Part shown: one piece after another, positions 25,215 to 35,600 of the stretch | Layout: each line of letters begins with the position of its first letter | Numbering within the stretch: position 1 is the first letter of the stretch | Assembly (NCBI GenBank): GCA_965205965.1 | Contig: CBDBHT010000008.1 | Span: forward strand, 434,001 to 498,000 | Origin: Bin55 sp965205965 | GTDB taxonomy: Bacteria > Pseudomonadota > Gammaproteobacteria > Pseudomonadales > Azotimanducaceae | Length of the DNA: 64,000 bases | Reading direction: 5' to 3' | Notes under the pieces: generated by a model | Database searches by the model: none | Seen by the model: only the letters and a program-made list of their open reading frames with translations | Told to the model about the DNA's origin: nothing | Translations under genes and position numbers: made by a program

Positions 25215-27039
25215 TAGTGTCTGTGCGAAAACCCTGATGATTGTATCAAAGTGCTGATTATTGTGGCATGGGAGGGTATTTTGAGCTAAAATGCTACGGA
25301 TGAAGATTGCCGTTGGAGGCGTTGAAATGGGCTTTTTTAGGGGTTTCAGGGGTGTTCTGTGCGGATCTTCGTTGGGAGAGCAGCGATCATGAGACGTTTC
25401 GAGCATGCCTTGCGGTTGGATGAGACGCCGATCGGTGAGATCAGGATTAATGTGAAATCACGGGATGACATTCCGGCGTTGCTGTTGGGATTGCAGCATC
25501 TGTACGTGTCGTGTCGGGAGGAATGGGAAGGGTTACTGGGTTGCCATGTGACCGCGGATCGGGATCCGGAGAACGGGAGGCCGGGGATGACGCTGTGGCG
25601 GGTTCTGGTGATGGCGGTGCTCAAGCAGGGTTTGAATTGCGACTACGACCGTCTGGGGGAGTTGGTGAACCATCACCAGGGTGGTACGGAAGATGCTGCA
25701 GCATGGGTTTCTGGATGACTGGACGTACTCGGTTCGCACGTTGCAGGACAACGTGTCGCTGGTGACGCCGGCGTTGCTACAGGAATTGAATGCGCTGCTG
25801 GTACGGGAGGGTCATGCGGTGGCGGGAAAGTTCCCTGGCACCGCCTTGGACGGTCGGGTTGACTCGTTCGTAGTGGAGACGGACGTGCATTACCCGACGG
25901 ACGTGAACCTGCTGTGGGATGCGATGCGGGTGCTGCTGACGGAGGTTTCGGTCTGTTGCGGATCGCATGAGGTGTCGGGATGGCGGCAGGGGCAGTACTG
26001 GCGGAGCCAGGTTCGGCAGGGCTATCAACGGGTGAGCCGTGCGCGGTTGTGGTGCCGACGCCCGAAGGCGGTGGCGGCGTGGTTGACCCTGTGCGGCGAT
26101 CTGACGGGGCGTCTGGGCGACACGCTGGAGGAGCTGGAAGGATTGCCGGAGGGCTCGGTGTCGCCGGCGCAGCTGTCGCGATGGCGCTGGTTTCACGCCT
26201 GCTCGGTGCGTTTGCAGGATCAGATCCGCCGTCGCGTGCTGGAAGGGGAAACGATCCCGCACGAGGAGAAACTGTTCTCGCTGTTCGAGCCGCATACGCG
26301 CTGGATCGTGAAGGGCAAGGCCGGCCGGCCGGTGGAGCTGGGGGTTCCCCTGACGGTGCTGGAAGATCAACATCAGTTCATCCTGGGTTGGCACTTGCAG
26401 TGGCATGGCGGCGATGTGGACGTGGGGGTTCCGCTGGTGGCGGCATGCCAGGCACAGTATCCGGAGTTGCGCGGATGCAGTTTCGACCGGGGGTTCCACA
26501 GCCCCGCCAACCAACAGCAACTGGCCGCGGTGCTGGAGCACGTCGCGTTGCCCGCGAAGGGGCGCGGCACGGAGGCCAGCCGAGCTCGGGAAGGTAAAGC
26601 ATCGTTCGTGGCGCGACGCCGCCGGCATCCGGGCGTGGAATCGGCGATCCATGCGTTGGAAAGCCATGGCTTGGACCGGGTGCGCACGCATGGCCGGGCA
26701 GGCTTCGAACGCACCGTGGGTATCTCGATCCTCGCAGCCAACCTGCACCGACTCGGACACTTGCTGCAGCAACGGGCGGCGCGGCGGTCCCATCGCACGC
26801 ACGCACCACCCTATCGTTTGGCGGCCTAGCCGTCCCCATCCTCAATATCCATCCTTCCCGCCCCTCGGGACGGACCCCGCACGCCCCGAAAGCGAGCAGG
26901 AGAACATCATCCGCACTTTTGGAGCCCCGATGGGCCGATTACCCGTCGTACATCTCCTAAATCAACATGATCCCCTGAGCGACGGATACCATCACGTGGC
27001 TTAAACCCATCGTAAAATGGGGTTTTCCCGCAGACACTA
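25215..27039 (+). mobile_element. ISNCY-type (ISDol1-like) element, copy 1
   Basis: Terminal repeats TAGTGTCTG(T)GCGAAAACC at 25215 and the inverse GGTTTTCCCGCAGACACTA ending at 27039 bound about 1.8 kb with one transposase gene. The exact outer edge could be a few bases further out. It is strikingly G+C-rich compared with the flanking genes. A related element is at 54193-57163, and a terminal remnant is at 7712-7805. Confidence 0.8.
25389..26829 (+). pseudogene. ISNCY-type transposase, one frameshift
   Basis: The protein starts MRRFEHALRLDETPIGEIRIN(V)KSRDDIPALL, as in the element at 54363 (LGEVPIEKIQLDLKSRDDIPVVL). The frame breaks near 25680, where one extra G in GGTGGTACGG changes LVNHHQGVRKML into LVNHHQGGTEDA and stops at 25718. 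The second part (25681-26829) carries on with VDSFVVETDVHYPTDVNLLWDAMRVL and the conserved GKAGRPVELGVPL, SFDRGFHSP and NPAVESAI-like (RHPGVESAI) segments. Together about 480 residues would be normal length. Programmed frameshifting is possible but is not supported by the related copy, which is in one frame. Confidence 0.78.
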
Positions 27040-27264
27040 GTTAGGAGCCCGCTTCACAGGAAATTTTTAGGATAGCCAATGCGCATCTGATTTGAAATGG
27101 AAATTACATACCTTGTGGGTACATATTTCAGAAAATCTGCCTTACAAAGAGATCTCCCATTAGTTCTGCAGGCTTTATGCGGAGCTCTGAAGAGCTAAAG
27201 GGATTTCTGAACGGAGCACAATTTCATGATAAAGCTACCGCTTTTATGCCGACAGACGATATCT
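27040..27264. other. Gap between ISNCY copy 1 and tRNA-Gly
   Basis: A+T-rich, no gene seen; its right end leads into the tRNA promoter. Confidence 0.4.
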
Positions 27265-27270
27265 TATAAT
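27265..27270 (+). promoter_or_regulatory. Putative -10 box of tRNA-Gly
   Basis: A perfect TATAAT ends 10 bases before the tRNA 5' end. The upstream -35 region (TTTTAT near 27242) is weak, so confidence is low. Confidence 0.35.
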
Positions 27271-27280
27271 TTACTGATCT

Positions 27281-27355
27281 GCGGGAATAGCTCAGTGGTA
27301 GAGCACAACCTTGCCAAGGTTGGGGTCGCGGGTTCAAACCCCGTTTCCCGCTCCA
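27281..27355 (+). tRNA. tRNA-Gly(GCC)
   Basis: 75 bases. Acceptor stem GCGGGAA pairs with TTTCCCGC, discriminator T, encoded CCA. The anticodon arm CAACC-TTGCCAA-GGTTG gives anticodon GCC. D arm AGCTCAGTGGTAGAGC and T arm GGGTTCAAACCCC are normal. Confidence 0.95.
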
Positions 27356-28308
27356 CTCCTCACCCATCAACTAGCTGTTTAGCTGTTTCTAGAACTAGGC
27401 TACGTACTTGCGCAGGTTAGTCTTCACCGCCCCATACCATAGCAAGATAAGCAGCACTCCCTCTCACAACGATCCGAGGAGTTAGAGGCCGTTTCTTCTG
27501 AAAATATTGCAAGTCCGTCCGTATCCATGTGCCCTAGCCCACCGTGCGCTGCGGTGGCCGTTCGAACGAGTACTAAAGCAAAATTAGTTTTTCTGTAAGT
27601 TTTTCTGTAAACGTACACTATGCTTTCGCCGTTCCCGTTTCCTGTCAGTAATCTTCGACATGCTATCAAATACTCACTTGATTCGATATGCAATGACCAA
27701 CGATTATCTGATCTTCCACAGCTTCTTTTGATGGGGCTCGAACGCTACCAGCGGTTGTTAGAGAAATCATTCAATCCTGTCGATAAATTTGTGCGACTAA
27801 CGAGGGAACAAATTCATCTAAAAGAACTTATCGTACGTCTTACTTCGCTTTCTTCATCATCAAGATGATCACTGGACAATCGATCAGTTCGAAAATGCAC
27901 CATACCCAGATCAGTTTTTAGTTGACGATAGGGTTGAATCCCTTTGGTTCGACCACAACAAATTAGGATCTACGTCAAATCATAAAAAACTGTGAGAAAG
28001 CCAAGTGGATGTAAACTTAATACATCTGAGTCCCGGCACTCTCACGAAACGCGAGTCGAGTTCAACCAGGTTATCCAGTAGTATTAAAAATACACATGTG
28101 CCAGGTGCCAGGTACGTCAATGAAAAATTATTTTCCTACGTTGTTTCCAAGATAGTACGACGGCTTCGTATGATTGATAACTCTATTCGCAGATACGTAC
28201 CGGCACTAGTCAAACATACCAGCAAGCTATTAAGATCGTGTGGTTATTCCGACGTGAGAGTCAGTCAACCACGCGGTACACGTATCGTTTAGTACTGTCA
28301 ACACAAGC
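27356..28308. other. Decayed or noncoding stretch before hemF
   Basis: About 950 bases with two short plus-strand frames, 27620-27868 (82 codons) and 28005-28292 (95 codons). The second has a basic, helix-rich end (SKIVRRLRMIDNSIRRYVPAL). Neither resembles a family I can name, and neither has a clear ribosome-binding site. They could be remnants of one degraded gene. Confidence 0.35.
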
Positions 28309-29202
28309 ATGTCTGCTCAAGTCGAAGCTGTACGTAAGACATTTCTAGATATGCAAACGGTGATAATCGATCGCCTTGAAGACATAGACGGCAAGGCGTC
28401 TTTCGGTGGCGAGGAATTTCAAAGCTCTAGCGGCAGTCTGTCTAAACCTCAGGTACTGGAACGCGGAAAACAAATAGAAAAAGCTGCAGTGCTTTTTACT
28501 CACGGTATCGGAGATTCGCTTCCTCCTGCCGCAAGTGAACGCAATCCACACCTTGCAGGAGAACCTTTTCAAGCTATTTCTATATCGATAATCGTCCATC
28601 CATGGAATCCTCACGTTCCGACGAGTCATATGAACCTTCGTTTTTTTCTTGTCAGAGTAATCCCGACTTCGTGGTATTTTGGAGGCGGCTTCGACTTGAC
28701 GCCGTATATTCCGTATCTAGAGGATGCTCAGATGTGGCATGAGTGCGCACGAAGAGCTTGTGACGACCGAGAAACTTATGCCCTGCTTAAAAAACAGTGC
28801 GACGAATACTTCTATCTACCCCATCGAAACGAATGTCGCGGAATTGGGGGATTGTTTTTCGACGATTGGACTGGTGGCGGCTTTGAGGCTTGTCTTGAAT
28901 TTACCCAACGTATTAGTGAACAGTATCTCAAGGGATACTCCGACATATTTATGAAACGATGCAACACTCCTTGGTCGGAAGAAGACGAAGAATGGATGTT
29001 AGTTCGCAGAGGACGCTATGCTGAATTTAATCTTGCTATTGATCGAGGCACCACTTATGGGCTTCAATCTGGTCGGCGCGTGGAGTCGGTATTAGCATCT
29101 TTACCGCCCCGGGCCAGCTGGCGATACAACTTTATACCTACAACACAACAGCACAAAGATTTGATAGCTGGGTACCTAAAACCCAGAGACTGGATACTCT
29201 GA
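28309..29202 (+). CDS. hemF: Oxygen-dependent coproporphyrinogen III oxidase
   Basis: A 297-residue cytoplasmic homodimeric enzyme that turns coproporphyrinogen III into protoporphyrinogen IX using O2, so the cell makes haem aerobically. Recognised blocks: VHPWNPHVPTSHMNLRFF, FGGGFDLTPYIPYLEDAQMWH, DEYFYLPHRNECRGIGGLFFDDW, VRRGRYAEFNLAIDRGTTYGLQSGRRVESVLASLPP and the C-terminal LKPRDWI. These include the conserved His and Asp residues of the active site. Length is typical (about 300). No other hem gene is adjacent. Confidence 0.95.
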   Translation: MSAQVEAVRKTFLDMQTVIIDRLEDIDGKASFGGEEFQSSSGSLSKPQVLERGKQIEKAAVLFTHGIGDSLPPAASERNPHLAGEPFQAISISIIVHPWNPHVPTSHMNLRFFLVRVIPTSWYFGGGFDLTPYIPYLEDAQMWHECARRACDDRETYALLKKQCDEYFYLPHRNECRGIGGLFFDDWTGGGFEACLEFTQRISEQYLKGYSDIFMKRCNTPWSEEDEEWMLVRRGRYAEFNLAIDRGTTYGLQSGRRVESVLASLPPRASWRYNFIPTTQQHKDLIAGYLKPRDWIL

Positions 29203-29298
29203 TCATTTTCCTCTTACATCCATTGTTCACTTGCATAAGTACAAATACTGTCGACCCTGTGATTTTCTCTGGCCAAGCACATCTGAAACCTTATCACT

Positions 29299-32200
29299 AT
29301 GCATTTTGAAAGTGCTATCAATGGAAGTTTATTCGCGATCGATTTCCTCAAAGAATCGATCACGGATATGGACCACTGGCGGAACATCGATTGGGCTTCA
29401 TGTCGTAAATTTGAAGAAGCAGCTTTAAAGATCTTTAAAGACTTTCCAACTTCACAGTCGCCTAATGAGAGTCAGACAGAGAACGATTTGATCTGGCCCA
29501 TTCTCCGACTACTAGGATGGACTTCCGATCTTCGTCAGCAGAATCTCAGCCCGCATGGTCGAGAAAATGTACCAGATGGCCTTTTGTTTCGAGACGACGG
29601 CAGAAAGAGGAGAGCAAATGACCTCCCTGATGAATGGAAACGATATGAGCTGGGAACGGCGATTCTTGAATCCAAGCGTTGGAATCGACCTTTAGACCGT
29701 AGCGTTGACCGACCCGGTGGGGCCAGCGCGCCCTCGACACAGATGCTCAGATATCTGCGGAGAGTTGACGATCTGACACTGGGATCGTTGAGGTGGGGCA
29801 TACTCACCAATGGTTCAAGGTGGCGGCTGTATTGGCAAGGAGCTCGCACAGTCTCCGAAGAATTCTTCGAAGCAGACCTACCTCTACTCTTGGGTATTAC
29901 AGACGGCGAGTCAGATCTTGATGAAAAGGGCCGCGAACGGGCACTGACAATCTTCTGGCTTACTTTTAGCAAAAGATCATTTATCCCAAGTGCGCCGCAA
30001 GATTCATCCTTTCACGAACAAGCCATCAATATCGGACGCGACTACGAAGAAAGAGTAGCGAGTGATTTATCCAACCTCGTATTTGAATCCGTGTTCCCAA
30101 ATCTCACTGACGCCATCGCCGTCTCTGCCCCGAACGCTTCTTCGTCTGACGTACGCGATGCCGCACTCATTCTTCTTTATCGGCTGTTATTCATTTTCTA
30201 CGCTGAAGATAGAAATTTGCTCCCGGTGCGCGATGGAAGATATAGCGATTACGGAATGTACGAAAGAGTCCGCAGAGACATCGGAAATAGAAAGGACTTG
30301 AACAGTACGTTCTCCCAATCCGCGACTAGATATTGGGATGCGATAAATGATCTTTGCCGACTCATCGATATTGGTGATTCTTCCATTGGATTACCCCCAT
30401 ACAACGGAGGATTGTTCAACAGGGAACAAACTCCTCTGCTCAATCAAATCCGTCTGAGCGATAGCGTTATGGCTGATGTGATTGACGCCCTTTCCTTCGA
30501 AAAAACAAAAAGGGATCGAAGGCGGTACATCAACTATCGCGATCTCGGCGTTCAGCAACTTGGTTCAATTTACGAACGACTCTTGGAATTTGAAGTGGTC
30601 AAGAATCGTGACGGATCGGTGAGTATCAGCCCCAATACCTTTGCCCGAAAATCAAGCGGTAGTTTTTATACGCCAGACGATCTTGTAACACTCATACTTA
30701 AAGAAACTATCGAACCTCTTATTAAATCTAAGTGGACCGCATTCAAAAAACGAAAAAAAGAACTTGAATTTCCCGATACATACTATCCAACGCACGAGGA
30801 TATACGAGTTTATGACTTGGAAAATTACGATCCTGCCCTTCGCATACTCGATCTTAATATCTGCGATCCAGCAATGGGCTCCGGACATTTCCTTGTAAAT
30901 CTTGTTGATTACCTTACGGAGCAAATAATCGACGCTATGGCACTCGTCGAAGAAAGAATTGATGGGTACGTGTCCTCACTTTATGACGAAATACGTCAAA
31001 TCAGACGTCAGATTCTGACCAACGCCAACGAAAACAAATGGGTGGTGGATCTAGAACAATTGAGTGACCGTCACATCATTCGCAGAATGGTTCTAAAACG
31101 TTGCGTTCACGGTGTCGATAAAAACCCCATGGCCGTTGAGCTAGCAAAGGTTTCACTCTGGCTACATACGTTTACGATCGGTGCACCGTTAACTTTTCTA
31201 GAGCACCATTTAAGGTGCGGCGACAGCTTATTTGGATTGTGGGTTCAAAAAGGAATCGAGAAGGCAAAAACTTCTGGTACCAAGATCTTCTTAGGTCGGA
31301 AGTCTCTCGATCAAGCATTTGATACGGCGTCACATATCTACATGATTGAGCGGTTAACCGATATTGAGATCGCCGAAGCAAATAAATCAGCGGCCGTTTT
31401 CAATCGAGTTATTCGCGATACGAGAAAGTTGAACTCCTTTCTTTCGTTAATTCATGCATTCGACTGGTTAGGCGTAAAGACGGGTGAAGAACAAACCGCG
31501 ATCACGTCCTTCTTGACCGGAACTTATGGAGATCCTGTAGATATTGCGGTTGGCGATATCGAAATAAACGGAAAAGGAAGCTCCGCTGAGATATTTGCTG
31601 AGTTATTCGCAAGAGCACGGAAAATCATCAAACGTGAAAGATTTCTGAACTGGCAGCTTACTTTTCCGCGAATCTGGACGGACTGGGAATCAAACAAACT
31701 GCACGGTGGATTTGACGCGATTATCGGAAATCCACCTTGGGACCGAATCAAACTTCAACAGATTGAGTGGTTTGCTCACCGCAACCATGAAATTGCGTTT
31801 GCAACGCGGGCTTCAGAACGTAAACGTATGATTAACGAATTAGCTCAATCCAATGATCCACTGATCAATGAATTCGCAGAAGCACATGTAACCGCGGCCA
31901 CCATGGCTCATATAGCTCGAACGTCTGGAGACTACCCTCTCCTATCCAAAGGAGATATTAACCTTTACTCACTCTTTGTGGAGCGTGCAATGGCGGTTAT
32001 AAAGCCCGACGGAATGGTTGGGTTACTGGTTCCGTCAGGCATCGCGTCCGACAAGCTGGCATCAGAGTTTTTTAGAAGCATTACGTCTCAAAATAAACTG
32101 AAATCACTCTATGATTTCGAGAATAAAAAAAAATTCTTTAGAGACGTAGATTCTAGATTTAAATTTTGCGTCTTCATTGCAAGTCAATCCCCTTTATCAG

Positions 32201-33381
32201 AGCCTACCCGATGTGGGTTCTTTCTCCACGACGTCTTTGAAGTAACCGATAATCAGAAGTGTTTCTCACTTCGCGCACGCGACTTCGCAAAAATTAACCC
32301 TAATACAGGTACGGCTCCTATTTTACGCTCTCGACGCGATGTCAAACTTGCATTGTCGATATACGATCGACTGCCTGTGATTGTATCCCGACACAAGAGC
32401 ATTCAGGAAAGAGTCTGGCCAATCAAATACCACACCATGTTCCACATGGCTAACGATTCGGGGATGTTCCGCACGGCGGAAGAAATTAAAGAAATTGAGA
32501 AAGGGTGGTCGATCAAGGGAAATCGCTGGGGAACGTCAGCCGGACAATGGATTGCTCTTTACGAAGGAAAGATGGTCCAGGCGTTCGATCATAGAGCAGC
32601 AGACATTGTCCTACACGACACCAACCTATTCCGCCCCGGACAGCGAGTGCCCATTCCAACTAGCGAAAAAATGCAGTACGACCGTCTACCAGTTCCACGA
32701 TACTTTGTGAAGGATGACCCGAAACGCTGGCCCTGGCCACAAGATTGGACAATTGCTTTTAAAGATATCACTGCAACGACGAATGTCCGCACAATGATAG
32801 CCGCCATCATTCCACGCGTTGGTGCTGGCCATACTCTTCCAATTCTCCCTTTCACCGACGAAATTGAAGATTCTGCCCGCGCTGCTTGCATGATCGTAGC
32901 CAATCTGAACGCCATGCCGTTTGATTACGTTGCGAGGCAAAAAGTGCCGGCGACGCACTTGACTTGGTTTACGCTTGAACAAATACCAGTTGTTTCGCTA
33001 GATCAATTCAATATAACTTCATTCGGAACAAAATCAGCTGCTGAAATTGTTACCGAAGCAGTCCTTGAACTCACTTACACGTCAAATGACATGAAACCCT
33101 TTGCACGTGACCTTGGATTTGTGACACGCCGCAATCAAGCTAGAAAGCCATTTCGTTGGAACGAAGAGCGCAGATTATCCCTGCGTGCTAAGTTGGATGC
33201 GATTTTCTTCCGCTTCTATGGAATTACTAATCACGGCGATGTGCGATACGTCTACTCAACTTTCCCTATCTTGGAAAAAGAAGAAGTGAGCCGGTGGGGT
33301 CAGTACCGCTCACGCGAGCTATGTCTAACATGGATGAACGCATTGGATGCTAATGAACCCGACGCCGACGTTAACATATGA
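29299..33381 (+). CDS. Type IIG restriction-modification enzyme
   Basis: A 1360-residue single-chain restriction and N6-adenine methyltransferase. The N-terminal nuclease shows a PD-(D/E)xK pattern: PDGLLF with Asp93 and AILESKRW with Glu124 and Lys126, after a Glu in ESQTENDLIWPIL. The methyltransferase has motif I DPAMGSGHFL (about residue 523) and motif IV NPPW (about residue 810). A target-recognition region makes up the C-terminal third. Eco57I-like proteins of this size act alone, with DNA cut a fixed distance from the site. The gene is intact, unlike most mobile or accessory genes nearby, and no separate specificity subunit is seen. A BREX PglX-like role is less likely because no BREX partner is present. 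Confidence 0.85.
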   Translation: MHFESAINGSLFAIDFLKESITDMDHWRNIDWASCRKFEEAALKIFKDFPTSQSPNESQTENDLIWPILRLLGWTSDLRQQNLSPHGRENVPDGLLFRDDGRKRRANDLPDEWKRYELGTAILESKRWNRPLDRSVDRPGGASAPSTQMLRYLRRVDDLTLGSLRWGILTNGSRWRLYWQGARTVSEEFFEADLPLLLGITDGESDLDEKGRERALTIFWLTFSKRSFIPSAPQDSSFHEQAINIGRDYEERVASDLSNLVFESVFPNLTDAIAVSAPNASSSDVRDAALILLYRLLFIFYAEDRNLLPVRDGRYSDYGMYERVRRDIGNRKDLNSTFSQSATRYWDAINDLCRLIDIGDSSIGLPPYNGGLFNREQTPLLNQIRLSDSVMADVIDALSFEKTKRDRRRYINYRDLGVQQLGSIYERLLEFEVVKNRDGSVSISPNTFARKSSGSFYTPDDLVTLILKETIEPLIKSKWTAFKKRKKELEFPDTYYPTHEDIRVYDLENYDPALRILDLNICDPAMGSGHFLVNLVDYLTEQIIDAMALVEERIDGYVSSLYDEIRQIRRQILTNANENKWVVDLEQLSDRHIIRRMVLKRCVHGVDKNPMAVELAKVSLWLHTFTIGAPLTFLEHHLRCGDSLFGLWVQKGIEKAKTSGTKIFLGRKSLDQAFDTASHIYMIERLTDIEIAEANKSAAVFNRVIRDTRKLNSFLSLIHAFDWLGVKTGEEQTAITSFLTGTYGDPVDIAVGDIEINGKGSSAEIFAELFARARKIIKRERFLNWQLTFPRIWTDWESNKLHGGFDAIIGNPPWDRIKLQQIEWFAHRNHEIAFATRASERKRMINELAQSNDPLINEFAEAHVTAATMAHIARTSGDYPLLSKGDINLYSLFVERAMAVIKPDGMVGLLVPSGIASDKLASEFFRSITSQNKLKSLYDFENKKKFFRDVDSRFKFCVFIASQSPLSEPTRCGFFLHDVFEVTDNQKCFSLRARDFAKINPNTGTAPILRSRRDVKLALSIYDRLPVIVSRHKSIQERVWPIKYHTMFHMANDSGMFRTAEEIKEIEKGWSIKGNRWGTSAGQWIALYEGKMVQAFDHRAADIVLHDTNLFRPGQRVPIPTSEKMQYDRLPVPRYFVKDDPKRWPWPQDWTIAFKDITATTNVRTMIAAIIPRVGAGHTLPILPFTDEIEDSARAACMIVANLNAMPFDYVARQKVPATHLTWFTLEQIPVVSLDQFNITSFGTKSAAEIVTEAVLELTYTSNDMKPFARDLGFVTRRNQARKPFRWNEERRLSLRAKLDAIFFRFYGITNHGDVRYVYSTFPILEKEEVSRWGQYRSRELCLTWMNALDANEPDADVNI

Positions 33382-33542
33382 ATACTCTGAACTTAAAATA
33401 CTAGTTTCTTCCTATTCATCGCTATATGAAACACAATCGTAACTAAATACTTTTACTGTTTATGACAGCAACATACGCATTATTTGATGTACGATAGCTT
33501 AGTCCATCGAACAATATCACAGTTCTAAGAGGGGATATTGGA

Positions 33543-33950
33543 GTGAGAAGAAGATCGTTGATCCGCCAACATAGTGAAGAACAAAAGATCAATCTAACAC
33601 CCATGCTTGACGTGGTGTTCATCATGCTTATCTTCTTTATAGTGACGGCGACGTTCGTCAAAGAAATTGGACTAGACATCAATCAGCCTGAAGATGACAG
33701 ACCCAAAACCGTTAATCCCGATAAGCGAGCTATCGTCGTCCAAATTTCAAGCCGAGACCGAATTATTATTTCGAATAGAGAAGTTGATTGGTCAGCCGTT
33801 CGAGCTAATATCGAACGCATGCACGCAGAAGATCCAGAAGCACCCGTGGTAATCCGCCCCCATCAAGAATCAAAGACCGAGACTCTTGTCCACGTCATGG
33901 ATTCCGCCCATCAGGCAGGAGTGTGGAACGTATCGCTCGCAGGTGGCTAG
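33543..33950 (+). CDS. exbD: ExbD/TolR-type biopolymer transporter
   Basis: A 135-residue inner-membrane protein with one N-terminal helix (LDVVFIMLIFFIVTATF, about residues 23-39) preceded by INLTPMLD, whose Asp near residue 23 is the conserved proton-path residue. The C-terminal periplasmic domain (VVQISSRDRIIISNREVDWSAVRANIERM...VVIRPHQESKTETLVHVMDSAHQAG) is the usual ExbD domain. ExbD works with ExbB to energise TonB; no exbB or tonB gene is adjacent, so it is an orphan here. The start is GTG with GGGGATATTGGA before it. It converges on the nucleoside transporter gene. Confidence 0.88.
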   Translation: MRRRSLIRQHSEEQKINLTPMLDVVFIMLIFFIVTATFVKEIGLDINQPEDDRPKTVNPDKRAIVVQISSRDRIIISNREVDWSAVRANIERMHAEDPEAPVVIRPHQESKTETLVHVMDSAHQAGVWNVSLAGG

Positions 33951-33969
33951 AGTCCCCTTGGGCTATGAA

Positions 33970-35229
33970 CTAACCGAATAAGAACGATTCAATTTGTACG
34001 ATCAATCCGACTATTGCACCAGTAATACAACCGACCATCGTTCCGGATATAAGAGTTCTCGGAGCTAGAGACAACAAATCTGACCGCCGTTCTGGAACTA
34101 ACGCACTTATCCCACCGATCACGATTCCGACGCTGCCGAAATTTGCAAATCCACAAAGCGCATAGGTCAAAATCATACGTGCTTGTTCCTGCAGATTCCC
34201 TCCATTCGCTCCAAAATCAATGTACGCAGCTACTTCATTTAGCACAAGCTTAATGGCCATGTACGATCCTGCTTGATTGGCGTCAGCCCAAGGAACACCC
34301 ATAAGCCAAACAATGGGTGAAAAAAACCAACCACCGATCCGTTCAAGTGACAGTGGTTCTCCACCGACTGGTATTACACCAATAATATGATTGACGAGTG
34401 CTACGAGACTTAAGAGAACAATCAACATTGCTCCCACGTTTACTACCAATCGCGTGCCATCGGAGGTGCCGCGAGTCAACGCGTCCACCGAGCTCGAATA
34501 GGAAAGCCCACTCGAGAGATCATGTGCATCGGTTGAGCTATCGTCTGGAATCATGATTCTTGCAACCATCAAAGCTCCCAATACGTTGATCACTGAAGCG
34601 GTAAGGACGTGTCCCATCGCGCCATCAATCACCGGCCCCAAGATATTGGCATATGCCACCATCATCGATCCAGCGACGGTCGACATCCCACAGGTCATAA
34701 CCACGAATAATTCAGACTTGGAAAGATTTTTTAAGTACGCGCGAATAATCATCGGCGACTCGACGCTTCCGACAAAAATACTTGATGCGGCAGCAACTCC
34801 AACTGCCCCTCTAATACCAAGCGTCCGCCGTAAAAACCATGCAAAGCCACGTATTACGTTCGGGAGCACTTTCCAATGCCACAAAAGAGCAACGATGACG
34901 CTAAAGACTAATATTTGCGGCAACACGCGGAATGCAAATATGTACGGTACGAGCTCCGAGTCCAATCCGAACGGTGCATCCCCACCCCCTAAGAAGCCAA
35001 ACATGAAGGACGTGGCTGCATCCGTAGCTTTTCCGACAGCCATCACGATATGATTTAAGCCACGAAGAGTATTACTGATTTGTGGTATAGCTATAAGGAT
35101 AAAGGCTACTAGAAACTGTACTGCTAGCGTTATCCCTACTGGTAGTAGACGCACGTTTCTTCGGTTTTCACTTATGCACCATGCTATCAGTAGAAAAAAA
35201 GCAATCCCCAATATTCCCTGAATATTCAT
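33970..35229 (-). CDS. Concentrative nucleoside transporter (NupC type)
   Basis: A 419-residue inner-membrane protein of the CNT family, which takes up nucleosides with protons or sodium. Helices fill most of the chain. The family blocks are GDAPFGLDSELVPYIFAFRVLPQILVFSVI (about 101-130), VGSVESPMIIRAYLKNLSKSELFVVMTCGMSTVAGSMMVAYA, NEVAAYIDF and ALCGFANFGSVGIVIGGISALVPERR. These cover the two re-entrant substrate-binding hairpins of the CNT fold. Length fits (about 400-420). It stands alone. Confidence 0.9.
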   Translation of the reverse strand: MNIQGILGIAFFLLIAWCISENRRNVRLLPVGITLAVQFLVAFILIAIPQISNTLRGLNHIVMAVGKATDAATSFMFGFLGGGDAPFGLDSELVPYIFAFRVLPQILVFSVIVALLWHWKVLPNVIRGFAWFLRRTLGIRGAVGVAAASSIFVGSVESPMIIRAYLKNLSKSELFVVMTCGMSTVAGSMMVAYANILGPVIDGAMGHVLTASVINVLGALMVARIMIPDDSSTDAHDLSSGLSYSSSVDALTRGTSDGTRLVVNVGAMLIVLLSLVALVNHIIGVIPVGGEPLSLERIGGWFFSPIVWLMGVPWADANQAGSYMAIKLVLNEVAAYIDFGANGGNLQEQARMILTYALCGFANFGSVGIVIGGISALVPERRSDLLSLAPRTLISGTMVGCITGAIVGLIVQIESFLFG

Positions 35230-35600
35230 AGATTTATTTCGATAAAGTAACGCACTTAAATTCTAACGATATCGAGTCATACCGTCCGCACATCCTATAG
35301 TACTTATTGGCGTATGATGTTCTGCATCAATTCTCGAGGTTAGGGAAGAACCATGGCCAAGAGGGTTCTCCGGGGTGGTTATGTTCCACTTCGAATCTAT
35401 CCATCGGTATTTCAAATACGACATGGAAGTAACTACCGCGCGTCAGTTACCAAACGAATATGCTCTTGATGTGATTTTAAAACCATGCGAAGAAATCACT
35501 CTTCCAACGCCATAGAAGCGATACATACAGATTTGATCTGGAATGAATAATATCTTTTCATTTCTAGTAGCTTATGCATTAACCTGTAGGGAACTAAATT
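35230..35600. other. Gap between the transporter and sirtuin genes
   Basis: About 370 bases with no gene supported. A divergent promoter region may lie here. No terminator-like hairpin recognised. Confidence 0.4.

Noticed and set aside
25777..26802. Minus-strand frame of 341 codons in ISNCY copy 1
   Set aside because: Overlaps the transposase frame on the other strand; His/Arg/Gln-rich with no domain.
29299..33381. BREX PglX methyltransferase
   Set aside because: A PD-(D/E)xK nuclease part is visible at the N-terminus and no BREX partners are present, so a type IIG enzyme fits better.
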